Assembly (NCBI GenBank): GCA_021813585.1
Contig: JAKAJV010000122.1
Span: 1 to 64,000, forward strand
Length of the DNA stretch: 64,000 nt
Reading direction: 5' to 3'
DNA from: Bacteroidota bacterium
GTDB taxonomy: Bacteria; Bacteroidota; Ignavibacteria; Ignavibacteriales; Ignavibacteriaceae
This document shows, in pieces, positions 18,097 through 27,102 of the stretch; within the stretch, counting starts at the first letter, position 1; every line of letters starts with the position of its first letter. The notes beneath the pieces were generated by a model. The model was not told the DNA's origin and searched no databases. It was given only the letters and a program-made list of their open reading frames with translations. A program made the position numbers and the translations under genes.

Positions 18097-18480
18097 TCAG
18101 CCGCTGCATTTCGGACAGTTTGAAAATTGTCTTCTATGCTTCATCCTGAGTTTAAGCCCGCATTTGCCGCACGAATAAAAAAGGCCGTTGGCCGCTTCGT
18201 TAGGCTCGGCGGAAATTTTTATGGCCTTGCCGTTGATTATGGAATCAGCAATCTTTAAATGTGCTAAGTTTACAATCCTGCCGAAAGTAGCCCTGGAGAT
18301 TTTCATTTTCTCGGCGGCTTCTTCCTGCGAAAGATTTAGCATATCACCCAGCCTTATTGCCTCAAGCTCGTCGTCTTCCAGAGTTACCTCTTCCAAATGC
18401 CCAAGCGGAACACCAGCCGGCTTAAAGTAATAAGACATCGGATCGCAGTCTATTCTTCTATGTTTCTTCGGTCTTGCCAT
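18097..18480 (-). CDS. DUF134 helix-turn-helix regulator with zinc ribbon
   Basis: A 127-aa DUF134 protein: MARPKKHRRIDCDP at the start, LEEVTLEDDELEAIRLGD, then a sigma-70 region-4-like helix-turn-helix NLSQEEAAEKMKISRATFGR. The C-terminus is a zinc ribbon CGKCGLKLRMKHRRQFSNCP ending CPKCSG. The family is presumed to be DNA-binding and often sits beside NifX-like and iron-sulfur genes. A perfect 20-bp palindrome overlaps its presumed transcription start, so autoregulation is likely. No good ribosome binding site is visible (AATTATTT precedes ATG), so the leader is short. Confidence 0.9.
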   Translation of the reverse strand: MARPKKHRRIDCDPMSYYFKPAGVPLGHLEEVTLEDDELEAIRLGDMLNLSQEEAAEKMKISRATFGRIVNLAHLKIADSIINGKAIKISAEPNEAANGLFYSCGKCGLKLRMKHRRQFSNCPKCSG

Positions 18481-18486
18481 AAATAA

Positions 18487-18506
18487 TTATGAGCATATGC
18501 TCATAA
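18487..18506. promoter_or_regulatory. Perfect 20-bp palindrome, candidate DUF134 operator
   Basis: TTATGAGCATATGCTCATAA is an exact inverted repeat 6 bases before the DUF134 start codon and directly next to its -10/-7 element. A bound dimer would block transcription, so self-repression is likely. The binding protein is inferred from position. Confidence 0.75.
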
Positions 18507-18537
18507 CAAACATATTAAAAAAAATCTTAATGTCAAA
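18507..18537 (-). promoter_or_regulatory. Promoter of the DUF134 gene
   Basis: On the minus strand TTTGACA (18537-18531) is followed after 16 bases by TATGTTTG (18514-18507). This fits both a sigma-70 -35/-10 pair and the Bacteroidetes TTTG / TANNTTTG pattern. Transcription would start inside the palindrome. Confidence 0.65.
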
Positions 18538-18668
18538 AAAAACGTAAGAATAATACGGCGGTAACGGCTGGGAAAAAATGAGCTAAAACCACAGCTAAAT
18601 GAAAGCTTACAATAATTTGACGCATGTATACGATGATTAAATGCAAAGAGACTGTGATAAAATAACCA

Positions 18669-19238
18669 TTGACGGCTGTAAAATGGAGGCTTACTATAAA
18701 TAAATCGGGCAAGACTAAAAAGAAAGCGGAATTAAGAAAGAACCTGGAGGCATATACATTTAATTTGTCCTCATCGCTTCATTCCATGGCGATATCTCAA
18801 AAGAATCTGGGCTTAATAGAAAGCAGCGCAACAACTGAATCCGGCTTTTCATCAATGCGCGAAGGAAAGCTATACAGCGAAGCCATAGAGATAAACAAGC
18901 TTGCGGAAGAAAATAAAACAGCTCTGGAAGACTATGAAATAACAGCCGAAGAAATAACGGCGCATAAAGCTTTGGCCGAGGAATTTAAAGCGGTTATAGG
19001 CGAAGCGGGCAGCAGCAGAAAATTAAGCGCTGAAGAAACCGCCAGGCTAGAGACTCACTACTCTGAAGTACTAACAATGTTAGACGAGCTGGACAAGCAT
19101 ATGAATACCATAAAGCTGAAAAAGCCGGAGATAGCTTCCGGATATAATGCAGCGCGCAAGCTGGTTAACACCGGAGTAAGACACGAAGATAACGAAGAAA
19201 AAACTCCACCGCTGGCAGACAATCCGCCGCAGGGATAA
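18669..19238 (+). CDS. Hypothetical helical protein
   Basis: A 189-aa protein that is not recognised. It is hydrophilic, Glu/Ala/Lys-rich and predicted mostly helical (NKLAEENKTALEDYEITAEE, SEVLTMLDELDKHM). The N-terminus is strongly basic (SGKTKKKAELRKN) and the C-terminus ends in a Pro/Asn tail. There is no signal peptide or membrane span. The only usable in-frame start is TTG at 18669, because TAA lies just upstream. It is divergent from DUF134 and convergent with a T9SS protein gene, sharing the terminator at 19276. It could be accessory DNA. Confidence 0.6.
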   Translation: MTAVKWRLTINKSGKTKKKAELRKNLEAYTFNLSSSLHSMAISQKNLGLIESSATTESGFSSMREGKLYSEAIEINKLAEENKTALEDYEITAEEITAHKALAEEFKAVIGEAGSSRKLSAEETARLETHYSEVLTMLDELDKHMNTIKLKKPEIASGYNAARKLVNTGVRHEDNEEKTPPLADNPPQG

Positions 19239-19275
19239 AGAGCTATGTGATGTAAAGGATGACATAATAAAAGAG

Positions 19276-19307
19276 GATGACATCCCGAAAGCTTTCGGGA
19301 TGTCATC
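19276..19307. terminator. Bidirectional hairpin terminator
   Basis: GATGACATCCCGAAAG / CTTTCGGGATGTCATC is a perfect 32-base palindrome placed between two convergent genes (ends at 19238 and 19319). A long GC-rich stem here is best read as a shared terminator. The U-tract is weak on both sides. Confidence 0.75.
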
Positions 19308-19318
19308 TTCATACAAAT

Positions 19319-22300
19319 TTATTTAAGAAGCAACATCTTTTTTACGGTAGAATAATTTTGAGATTGATTAAGAGGATTTATTACATTAAGCCGATAAAAA
19401 TATATGCTGCTTGCAAGATTACTTGCATCAAAATTTATATCATACCTACCTTTATTCTGATATTGATTGACAAGTGTTTTCACTTCCCTTCCAAGCTCAT
19501 CATAAATCTTTAATGTTACTAACCCGTCGTTTGGAATTTCATAATGAATTATTGTTGAGGGGTTGAAAGGATTAGGGTAGCTATTTAACTGAAAGCTTAA
19601 TTTATCCTTACTTGTACTCTTAACAGTATGGTCTGAATTTTTATTAGAAGCGCGTGGGAGAAAATTATTGGTAAATCCTCCCAGGGCAACAACCAGCCCG
19701 GAATCTATAATTGTACTGTATTTTTGAACCAACGCATTTAGCGCCGAAGAGGATAAAGCATTGTATTGATGATTGAAGCTGCTTAACGAAGCTAAGGTTA
19801 ATAATGCCCGCATCTCGGTGCCGGAATTTGGATATGCCGAAATAAGTTTGTGCGCGGTTGTTATTGCATCTTCATATTTCCCCTCGCCCGCATATGCCGA
19901 TGCCAATAATTCTTTAGCTGTAATTCCAAGATTACTTTTTAGCGAAGAATATTTAATTAAATCATTAACAATTGTAGAATCACCCGATGATTGAAAAATA
20001 TTAAACAGAGTAACTAGTGCTTGCAGGCGGTAATGTCCGGAAGCAGTATCTTTAAGCAAGCCTCTGCATAATAAAGCAGCACCTACATAATCACCAACAT
20101 TTTTTGCTTCCATTGCCTTATACATTAAATAAGCTAAGCTGTCATTTGAAAAAGCATTTGCGCTTATAGCACTGGCTTGATATACCGGTGAAGCGCCCTG
20201 GTTAAGCGGACAATCGCTTGATGAAGTTTCGGGGTTACTATAGTCAACGGCGGAGGTTCCATCAGCATAAATTTTTGAAGTATTGGGTGGATACTGCCCC
20301 CACCAATCGAACTCGGCGCTTATACTGCTGCTGTTCTCTGCTAAGGCATCATACGTTGTGTTGCCGTATATCTGATTGCACACTCCATAATATTGACTCC
20401 TCGGAATCAATGCGCTGCCTATGTCCGGGTAGCTATTATCGGTTGCTACAACACCGCCGGTATTACCAGTAATAATATTGGCTCCTAACTGGCCTAATCC
20501 ACCGGTATTTGGCGAAGATGAATACCTGCACCAAACTCCGTAATAGCTGCCGCTTATGTAATTTTCATTAAACATACCGGCAGATGTTATAAAATATAAT
20601 CCTACATAAGAGCTTCCGTTAGATGAAAGAGTATTAAATTTTATTGTAGGGCTGCCAGATCCGTTTGAATTTATAATTATACCGTGGTAATGATTATTCT
20701 GTATTGTATTGTCAAAAATAGTTGGACTTGAACCGCCTTGAATTATTACACCGTTTCCATTGCCGAGGTTTTCTATTGTGCAGTTGTTTAAGCTGCCTCC
20801 GCTGCTGCTCCCAAACCTTATGCCGCTCCACGAATTACTTTGACCTTCTATTACTGTTGAGCTAATCGTGGGAGAAGAGCCCCATACTTGAATTGCTGCG
20901 GCTGCGTTTCCATCTCCACCGTAAAAGCTTGAGTTGTTTATTGTACAACCGGTAATAGTAATATTATTTGTTGTATTAATTATAATTGGAGAAGCAGCAT
21001 AAGATATGGTGGTATTTTGAATTAAAGATCCTTCGGCGCTATTTAATATGATTCCGTTCCAGCTTCCGGATGTAGAAGTAAATACAGCGCCGTTGGATGA
21101 AAGCGTACCGTTTATAACAAGCCCGGCACCCGTAGGAAAATTTAGTGTTGTACCCGAACCGATTGTTAGGGTTACGCCGGAGCGAACCGTTAATGTCCCG
21201 ATAAAGTTATATGTTCCCGCTGGCAGTGTTACGTTTGTACTTATAGTAGTACGGCTGTAGTTAGCAGTTACCGTTGCACCGCTGCTGTTGAAAACAACCG
21301 GGGTTGTTGTTGAAGCTGCATCTTGAAAGTTTACGGAACCACCGGGAGAAGCAGCCCAGTCATTGAAAACCGCTATGTAACCTCCAACAGATTTTGTTAC
21401 AGGTGCTTGTACTGAATAGTAAGGGCTCGCTCCCCCATAGGATTGACCCAGAAACACGCCGCCGCTTGTTTGGCCATAAGCTCCTGTTGGATTATATGGA
21501 GATGTAAAAGTATGAAATATATCAGGCTGCGTTCCATTGGATTCTACATACCACGGGTCCTGAAACTGGATGTTATCAAGATTACTACCATCGTCAATCA
21601 GTGTAGCTTCAATTGTTGCAGACTGCATATCATAAAATTTTGCAATTTGGTTAAAAGGACTTAAAGGAACAGTAATGGTTCGACTAAGAAGGTAGTCAAC
21701 ACTATTACCATTCCAATTTTGATGTTTTACATTATTAAACCGTTCATTGTTAGTACCAACTAAGCATGTAGATTGATTTGGCGGTACAGCCCACTGTCCA
21801 GAGGATATAGTTGCAGACGCTACAATTAATGTCCCGCCCAAATCAGTATTGTTATATTGGTTTTGAACGAATACAGGAGTACCAAAATTACTGGTCTGGG
21901 GAGTTACGCTCCAAATATTCCAAATCTGATAGGTTTGACCGTTATATATTGTTATTGTTTGACCGCTGCCATGTGATAATGTAAATAAGTTATTCACTAG
22001 ATCAACATTTAGATAAGTATCATGGCTTGGATAGCTAATAATATCTGTAGCCCAGTTTTCATCTCTGAAGTCCAAATAAAATTGGAAAATTGAGACTCCG
22101 TTATTTTTTTACGGTGAAACTTATTAGCCCCCAGGGCATATAAGGCAAGCCGTTTTTTTGGTTCTTTGGGCAATCCCACGCATTTTGTGTTGTTAAAAAT
22201 GAAGATATGTAAGTTACATCGCCGCCATCCCATCCGTAGCCGGTACTTACAAGTGCAGCAGTAACAGTAACACTAGTTGGAGCGCTTACTAAAAATTCAC

Positions 22301-22388
22301 CACCGGAAACTTCCGGTAAATTTTGAGCTTGTGTTCTATTGTAAAAAAGCAATAAGAACAGAACAAAAAAGTATCTAATTTGTCTCAT
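19319..22388 (-). CDS. T9SS-secreted right-handed beta-helix protein, frameshifted
   Basis: Two frames make one gene of about 1,020 codons. The first part (22388-22101) has AAGGAGA before its ATG, a signal peptide (RYFFVLFLLLFYNRTQAQ) and ends SFTVKK-stop. The second frame carries on as KNNGVSIFQFYLDFRDENW; removing one A from the A7 tract at 22104-22110 joins them exactly. The main body has parallel beta-helix repeats (for example TIQNNHYHGIIINSNGSGSP) around residues 330-680. A helical repeat region follows, then a T9SS sorting domain (YPNPFNPSTIIHYEI, SIYFYRL). It is exported and surface-bound or released. The frameshift may be real decay, slippage or a sequence error. Confidence 0.85.
22104..22110 (-). 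other. A7 homopolymer at the frameshift
   Basis: The coding strand reads GTA-AAA-AAA-TAA here. With six A residues it would read GTA-AAA-AAT-AAC and restore the long frame. A seven-A tract is a known type of transcriptional slippage site and also a common sequencing error. Confidence 0.8.
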
Positions 22389-22421
22389 AATATTTCTCCT
22401 TATAATATTAAAGGTTTATTA

Positions 22422-23531
22422 TTAATTTCTTCTTCCTATCAATAGTAACCCTTGCCAGTTTATATTTGTTGCATCAAAACCAACGGCAACAATTGTATTT
22501 TTAGATACTGCAATTGAATAAAGAGGCTTTAATTGCCCGCTGTTTGTCTCCTTAAACCAGGTGGTTCCGTTATAATGCCAGATTGACCCGTCATCCAAGG
22601 CAATTGCTATATTGTTGTCTGCACTGCCTCGTATGGAATGCGGGCCTGAAGAAAGTGTTAAAACCTTTTGTGTTGAATAATTTCCTTTTAATGAAGTTCT
22701 AAAAATCCCGATATCTGCTGCTACATAAAGGTAATTATCGCTTGCCCATAGGGACGAAATGAAGTATTCGTATGGAGGTGAAGTACTTGATGGTTGTTTC
22801 AACCAAAGAGTTGCCCAAGTATTGCCGTAATATTTTAATAGTACGCTGCTGCCATAATCATTACTATACCCGCAGGCCCATACTGTTTTTCCATCACTGC
22901 TGCCCCAAACATCTCGCAAGTCTATGGTTGTTCCACTCTCAAACTGTGTCCACATACTGTTTGAATACATCGCAATAAATCCATCAGTGCCTATAAAATA
23001 TAATTGATTCTTTATTCCCCAAATTTTTCCTAAGTCACGCTGACCATAGCCCATTGTTATACAGATGGGCTTAAAATTTTGATCATCCCAATGTACCAAA
23101 GAAACATTACAAGTAATCCAAATATCATTTGCCAAAAATGCAAAAATACTATTTGCCGGATATGATCCAAAGCCTTGTTGATTACCATTTGCGTCGCAAA
23201 GTGGAAACATAATCTGCTTAAGTTCCCACTCCTTTCCATCCCAATGCACAGCATTGTAAATTGAATCGTTTGTATGAATTTCTCCTACTGCCCAAATGTC
23301 GCTATCATTCACAATTGCAACATCCTTAAAATTGCTTGGCCCTTGTTGACTTCCGAATTCGTATTGTGTCCATGTGAAATTATGGCTTGTTGTATCAGGC
23401 GGGTTATTTCCCTTTGGTGCTGTAGGGTTTTTGCAGCTTTGTAAATTAAGAAATAAAAAAATACTTGTGGTTATACCAAATAGGAAGAAAAATGAGAACA
23501 AGTATTTATTAACAAAAGTTACCCTTTTCAT
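22422..23531 (-). CDS. Lipoprotein with beta-propeller-like repeats
   Basis: A 369-aa protein with a signal sequence ending in the lipobox LQSC, so it is probably lipid-anchored, then a Pro/Asn-rich spacer (NPTAPKGNNPPDTT). The rest is made of short repeats with an aromatic and DVAIVNDSDIWAVGE, DLRDVWGSSDGKTVWACGY and SIAVSKNTIVAVG segments, which resemble propeller blades. AGAGGGT lies upstream of the ATG. Its gene is upstream of and co-oriented with the frameshifted beta-helix protein, 33 bases away, so they likely form an operon. Enzymatic residues are not visible; a binding or adhesion role is possible. Confidence 0.7.
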   Translation of the reverse strand: MKRVTFVNKYLFSFFFLFGITTSIFLFLNLQSCKNPTAPKGNNPPDTTSHNFTWTQYEFGSQQGPSNFKDVAIVNDSDIWAVGEIHTNDSIYNAVHWDGKEWELKQIMFPLCDANGNQQGFGSYPANSIFAFLANDIWITCNVSLVHWDDQNFKPICITMGYGQRDLGKIWGIKNQLYFIGTDGFIAMYSNSMWTQFESGTTIDLRDVWGSSDGKTVWACGYSNDYGSSVLLKYYGNTWATLWLKQPSSTSPPYEYFISSLWASDNYLYVAADIGIFRTSLKGNYSTQKVLTLSSGPHSIRGSADNNIAIALDDGSIWHYNGTTWFKETNSGQLKPLYSIAVSKNTIVAVGFDATNINWQGLLLIGRRN

Positions 23532-23944
23532 ATATACCCTCTAAGTTTATCGGTTTATAAAATATAACCAATCATACTATAAAATCCGATAAAAAATTTA
23601 TCCACCAATTTCCGGCAATTTAATTCACGCCAACAATTAAGCCAATAACAAAAAAATGGAAATTAAATCATTTCAGAGTATTTGTTAATAGCCCGGGGGC
23701 GCCAAACGACAAATTTGGCGTCAATGTTGTCGCCATATAAAAATCTTCGGCTGTAAAAAAATCTAGCTATATGCAAAGAGATTATCACCATTAAATTTAA
23801 TTCACGCAGTAATAATTTTAATCGGATGCAGGGTACCCGGCCGCATTAAAGCCGCCGGGCAATTGAATATGTATTTTTCGTTTAAGCAGCAGTCCCGGTT
23901 AAACCTGCCTGCGCAAGCCGGGCTTTAGATTAAATTCGCAATAC
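23532..23944. other. 413-bp intergenic region without a gene
   Basis: No convincing coding sequence. It holds a compact double inverted repeat at 23700-23732 (CGCCAAA / TTTGGCG with CGACAA / TTGTCG interleaved, which could fold as a pseudoknot) and GC-rich short hairpins around 23838-23930 (CCCGGC / GCCGGG). The latter may end transcription of the M28 peptidase gene. Confidence 0.5.
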
Positions 23945-25312
23945 TCATTTTATTAAAACCATTTTTTTAGTTGAAGCAAAGCTGCCCGCCTGCAAACGGT
24001 AAAAATAAATTCCGCTTGCTAAGCCAGATGCGTTGAAGCTTACATTGTAAGCTCCCTTAGTTTGGTATTTATTTACCAAAATCTTTACCAGGTTTCCGAG
24101 TATATCGTAAACCTTAAGAGTTACGATCCCGACAAAGTCGGGAGAAAGCTGATAGCTGATTGCTGTTTCCGGATTAAATGGATTGGGATAGTTCTGAGCC
24201 AAATAAAATTCATCGGGATGAATATATTCTTTTGCGTTATTTATACCCGTTAATCTGGCGCCGAGCGAGGCAATTGCAGCCAGGCTTAACTGAGTTACCT
24301 TTTTTACAAGACTCATATTTACCGTACCAAATGTATCGGATGAAGTATGGTAAAAAGGATTAGCTTTATAAAAAGAATTGCTGTTCCAGGGCGGCGCGTT
24401 TTCAATAAGCAGTACTGCACGGTAACCTTCATTCCAGAAAGAATCATGGTCGCTGTAGGTCGCTTCCGGGAAAGGAGGACCATCCATCTTTAAGCCGATT
24501 GAATAAATATTATTCGCTTCAATTAATTTTTCACCCAGCCAGCTTGAATAAGAGTTTGATACAATAGAGGTGTAGTCGTATGAATTATTATAGCCGATCA
24601 TATCTATTGAGAACATACCGAGGACTGTCTGGTTATTTGCCTTTGCATGCTGTGCAAAATTCCTGCTTCCGTAATGCGAGCCTGAATAACCCGGACCTGA
24701 TTCTTCCGAATTAAATGCGGCGAGCGTGATTGAATAATCTGTCTTAAAGCCGAATGAAGTATCGCTTAGTATTCTGGCTATTTCTAAAACGGCAGCTACT
24801 CCGGTAGCGTTGTCATCGGCGCCGGGAGCTTTAATTGTTTTCCACTGACTGTTCCATACGCTGCCGCCCATCCTGCTTGCTGAGCAGTCGTAATGGGCGC
24901 CTGCGATATACGACGGACTGCTCTTCCCTTTAATAGTTACCGACAGGTTAAGCAGAGGCTTTTTATTGTACGGAGGCAGAGCGGATTCAATATAAAATGT
25001 ATCTATCCTTACGCCGGAAATATTTTCGAGTCCGCTCAGCACATTATAAATATAGGCGGCAGCGCTGTCGTTGCCGGGAGTAAGATTTACGCGGCTGGAA
25101 TGCCCGCCTGCATATTCCAGGTTCTTAATATGGGTTTCCAAATTCTCAACTGAAACCGAATTAACCATACTTTGAATTTTATGATAAGCGTCGTCCTGCG
25201 GAAAAATATCAACAGGAGAGAAATACATTGCGGCAATTACTAAAAGCAATTTGCTTAATTTATGACCAGCCAAAGATAACCCCTTTGGATAATTTATTGA
25301 TGTTTTAAACAT
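23945..25312 (-). CDS. Secreted M28-family zinc aminopeptidase with T9SS sorting domain
   Basis: An exported M28 peptidase. After a signal segment (KLLLVIAAMYFSPVDIFPQ), the zinc ligands appear in order: His in IAGAHYDCSA, Asp in GADDNATGVAA, the catalytic Glu pair in FNSEESG, Asp in SIDMIGYNN and His in TYSDHDSFW. The C-terminal 85 residues are a T9SS sorting domain (LAQNYPNPFNPETAISY, SGIYFYRLQAG). The track start 25318 is TTG; the ATG at 25312 is preferred. It would cleave N-terminal residues from peptides outside the cell or at its surface. Confidence 0.93.
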   Translation of the reverse strand: MFKTSINYPKGLSLAGHKLSKLLLVIAAMYFSPVDIFPQDDAYHKIQSMVNSVSVENLETHIKNLEYAGGHSSRVNLTPGNDSAAAYIYNVLSGLENISGVRIDTFYIESALPPYNKKPLLNLSVTIKGKSSPSYIAGAHYDCSASRMGGSVWNSQWKTIKAPGADDNATGVAAVLEIARILSDTSFGFKTDYSITLAAFNSEESGPGYSGSHYGSRNFAQHAKANNQTVLGMFSIDMIGYNNSYDYTSIVSNSYSSWLGEKLIEANNIYSIGLKMDGPPFPEATYSDHDSFWNEGYRAVLLIENAPPWNSNSFYKANPFYHTSSDTFGTVNMSLVKKVTQLSLAAIASLGARLTGINNAKEYIHPDEFYLAQNYPNPFNPETAISYQLSPDFVGIVTLKVYDILGNLVKILVNKYQTKGAYNVSFNASGLASGIYFYRLQAGSFASTKKMVLIK

Positions 25313-25363
25313 AGGCAATGATATAAAAGAGACAACGATTAAATTGCTCTCAAATCTTCTAAA

Positions 25364-25654
25364 CTAAAATCTTTCTTTCCAATATCCGGGTTTGCGAGAT
25401 TGATGCGCAACAGCTATAATCAAAATCTCTTCAGGTTTAATTTGATAAATAATCGTAAAAGGGAATCTATTAGTAAAACATTTTCGTGTATTTTTAGAAT
25501 GTCGCGGAAAGTTATTTGGAAATTCTATAATCCTTTGAATGGTAGCATATACTTCCTCCATGAATTCTGTTCCAAGTTTCTCTTGCCTTTCTTCATAAAA
25601 ATCAATAGCATGGTTAAGTTCATGTGAAGCTTCCGGATGAAAAATAAATTTCAT
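25364..25654 (-). CDS. RelE/ParE-family toxin
   Basis: A 96-aa ParE/RelE-type toxin: KFIFHPEASHELNHAIDFYE at the start, FMEEVYATIQRIIEFPNNFP in the middle and FPFTIIYQIKPEEILIIAVA near the end, with a conserved RKPGYW tail. ParE-type members poison gyrase and RelE-type members cut mRNA; sequence alone does not decide which. It overlaps the antitoxin gene by 4 bases and is downstream of it. Confidence 0.9.
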   Translation of the reverse strand: MKFIFHPEASHELNHAIDFYEERQEKLGTEFMEEVYATIQRIIEFPNNFPRHSKNTRKCFTNRFPFTIIYQIKPEEILIIAVAHQSRKPGYWKERF

Positions 25655-25884
25655 TTTTCTAACTGTGTTCGTATTTCTTTGAATAATTTTTCACCATCAA
25701 TACCTTCAACTTTTCCTTCCTCATATTCCTTAACGCGTCTTTCCGATTCCTCTGCCCATAATCGTGCAATTTCTTTTTGAGTCGGGACATTAAGACTTTC
25801 TAATAACTTTTCAACTAGCTCAGCTCTTATTTCGCTAGGCAATAAAAGAGCTTCCTCAGTTAGTTTTTGAACTAAATCAGACAT
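25651..25884 (-). CDS. Addiction-module antitoxin
   Basis: A 77-aa putative addiction module component. It starts MSDLVQKLTEEALLLPSEIR and continues ELVEKLLESLNV, the family's usual helix-turn segment, followed by an acidic tail. The ATG at 25884 is used because AAGAGGA sits upstream and the TIGR02574-type family begins here; the track start at 25917 adds foreign sequence. It overlaps the toxin start by four bases, so the two are translated together, and the antitoxin neutralises the toxin by direct binding. Confidence 0.88.
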   Translation of the reverse strand: MSDLVQKLTEEALLLPSEIRAELVEKLLESLNVPTQKEIARLWAEESERRVKEYEEGKVEGIDGEKLFKEIRTQLEK

Positions 25885-26140
25885 AGCATATCCTCTTAAA
25901 CTAAAATTACTTACCACTTAATTTATTTATTATTAATATACTTGATATATAAGATAAAAATCAACAGAAAATAATTTTTATATTTCATACGCATATTCAT
26001 GTATCAGCACTTTTTCATTTTCAGAACTGTTTATTCGATGTTTTCAGCAAGTAGTGCGATCAGAGAAAAATTCCTTTTTTCAATTTTTATTGATGATAAA
26101 TTTTTTAACAAAGAAGGTTTTTAAAATTTATTAAATTCGG

Positions 26141-26172
26141 TTGAGATTTTCACAAAGTTTTTCGTAATTTTG
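26141..26172 (+). promoter_or_regulatory. Candidate promoter of the etfB-etfA operon
   Basis: TTG at 26141 and TAATTTTG at 26165-26172, 21 bases apart, fit the Bacteroidetes TTTG / TANNTTTG arrangement. The -7 box covers the GTG that the ORF track uses as start, which argues for the later start at 26199. Confidence 0.5.
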
Positions 26173-26198
26173 TGCCGAAAAAAAAGGAAATGGGTACT

Positions 26199-27089
26199 AT
26201 GGGGATACATAGTATAGTTATGGTAAAGCAGGTGCCTGACACTGCTAATATATCCGGTCAGGTTATGAAGGAAGACGGAACTGTTAACAGGGCAAAGTTG
26301 CCGGCAATTTTCAATCATGAAGACAGAGTTGCCCTTGAGTTCGCGCTATCGTTAAAAGATAAGTACGGCGGCAGGGTTACTGTAATAACAATGGGTCCTC
26401 CGCGAGCATCGGACGTTTTAAGAGAATGCTTGTTTATGGGCGCAGACGATGCAGTCTTAATAAGCGATAGAAAATTTGCCGGTGCCGATACTCTTGCTAC
26501 CTCTTACGTTCTATCCGAAGCGATTAAAAAAATAGGCAAATACGATTTTGTTTTTGCAGGCCGCCAGGCAATAGACGGCGATACGGCGCAGGTTGGCCCG
26601 CAGACGGCAGAGAAATTAAACATTCCGCAAATTACTTATGCAGAAGAAATTCTTGATGTAACCGAATCATCCGTAAGAATAAAACGGAAGATAGACGGCG
26701 GATACGAGATACTTGAATCTACGCTGCCGGTTTTAATAACCGTTATAAAAGATGCGGCATTCCCGCGGCCGTTCAAGGCAAAAAGGATAATGGCATACAA
26801 GAATGCAAAAACATTAATCGAGCTCGAAAAACTAACCGAAGGCAACTCACTTCTTTATATCGACCAGCTTAAGGATGAGTACATATCCAAGAAGTTATAT
26901 ATTCAAACTCTTACTATGGACGACTTGAAGCTAGATGAGGAAAGATGCGGCGTTCACGGCTCGCCGACAAAGGTACACAGAATAGAATCGGTCGTACTTG
27001 CAGGCGGCAGCCACGAAATGATTGAGCCTTCGAAAGCAGGTATAGCTTATTTAATTGATAAATTAATGGAAGATCACATTTTAGGTTAA
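26199..27089 (+). CDS. etfB: Electron transfer flavoprotein beta subunit
   Basis: Binds AMP and, with EtfA, carries electrons from acyl-CoA dehydrogenase to the quinone pool or other acceptors. Family landmarks are VMVKQVPDTANISGQV, DRVALEFALSLK, GRQAIDGDTAQVGPQTAEKL and PRPFKAKRIMAYKNAK. The product is about 296 aa, slightly longer than typical 260-aa members because of the C-terminus after HGSPTKVHRIESV. The start at 26199 (MGIHSIVMVKQVPD) is chosen over the track GTG, which lies in the promoter; AAAGGA is 12 bases upstream. It is the first gene of an etfB-etfA-acyl-CoA dehydrogenase operon. Confidence 0.95.
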   Translation: MGIHSIVMVKQVPDTANISGQVMKEDGTVNRAKLPAIFNHEDRVALEFALSLKDKYGGRVTVITMGPPRASDVLRECLFMGADDAVLISDRKFAGADTLATSYVLSEAIKKIGKYDFVFAGRQAIDGDTAQVGPQTAEKLNIPQITYAEEILDVTESSVRIKRKIDGGYEILESTLPVLITVIKDAAFPRPFKAKRIMAYKNAKTLIELEKLTEGNSLLYIDQLKDEYISKKLYIQTLTMDDLKLDEERCGVHGSPTKVHRIESVVLAGGSHEMIEPSKAGIAYLIDKLMEDHILG

Positions 27090-27102
27090 AACTACCGGAA
27101 CA

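Noticed and set aside
23741-23790. Another MNT relic, based on a shared TTTACAGCCGAAGA-like stretch
   Set aside because: Only about a dozen bases resemble the relic at 33855, and the frame does not continue as an MNT tail.
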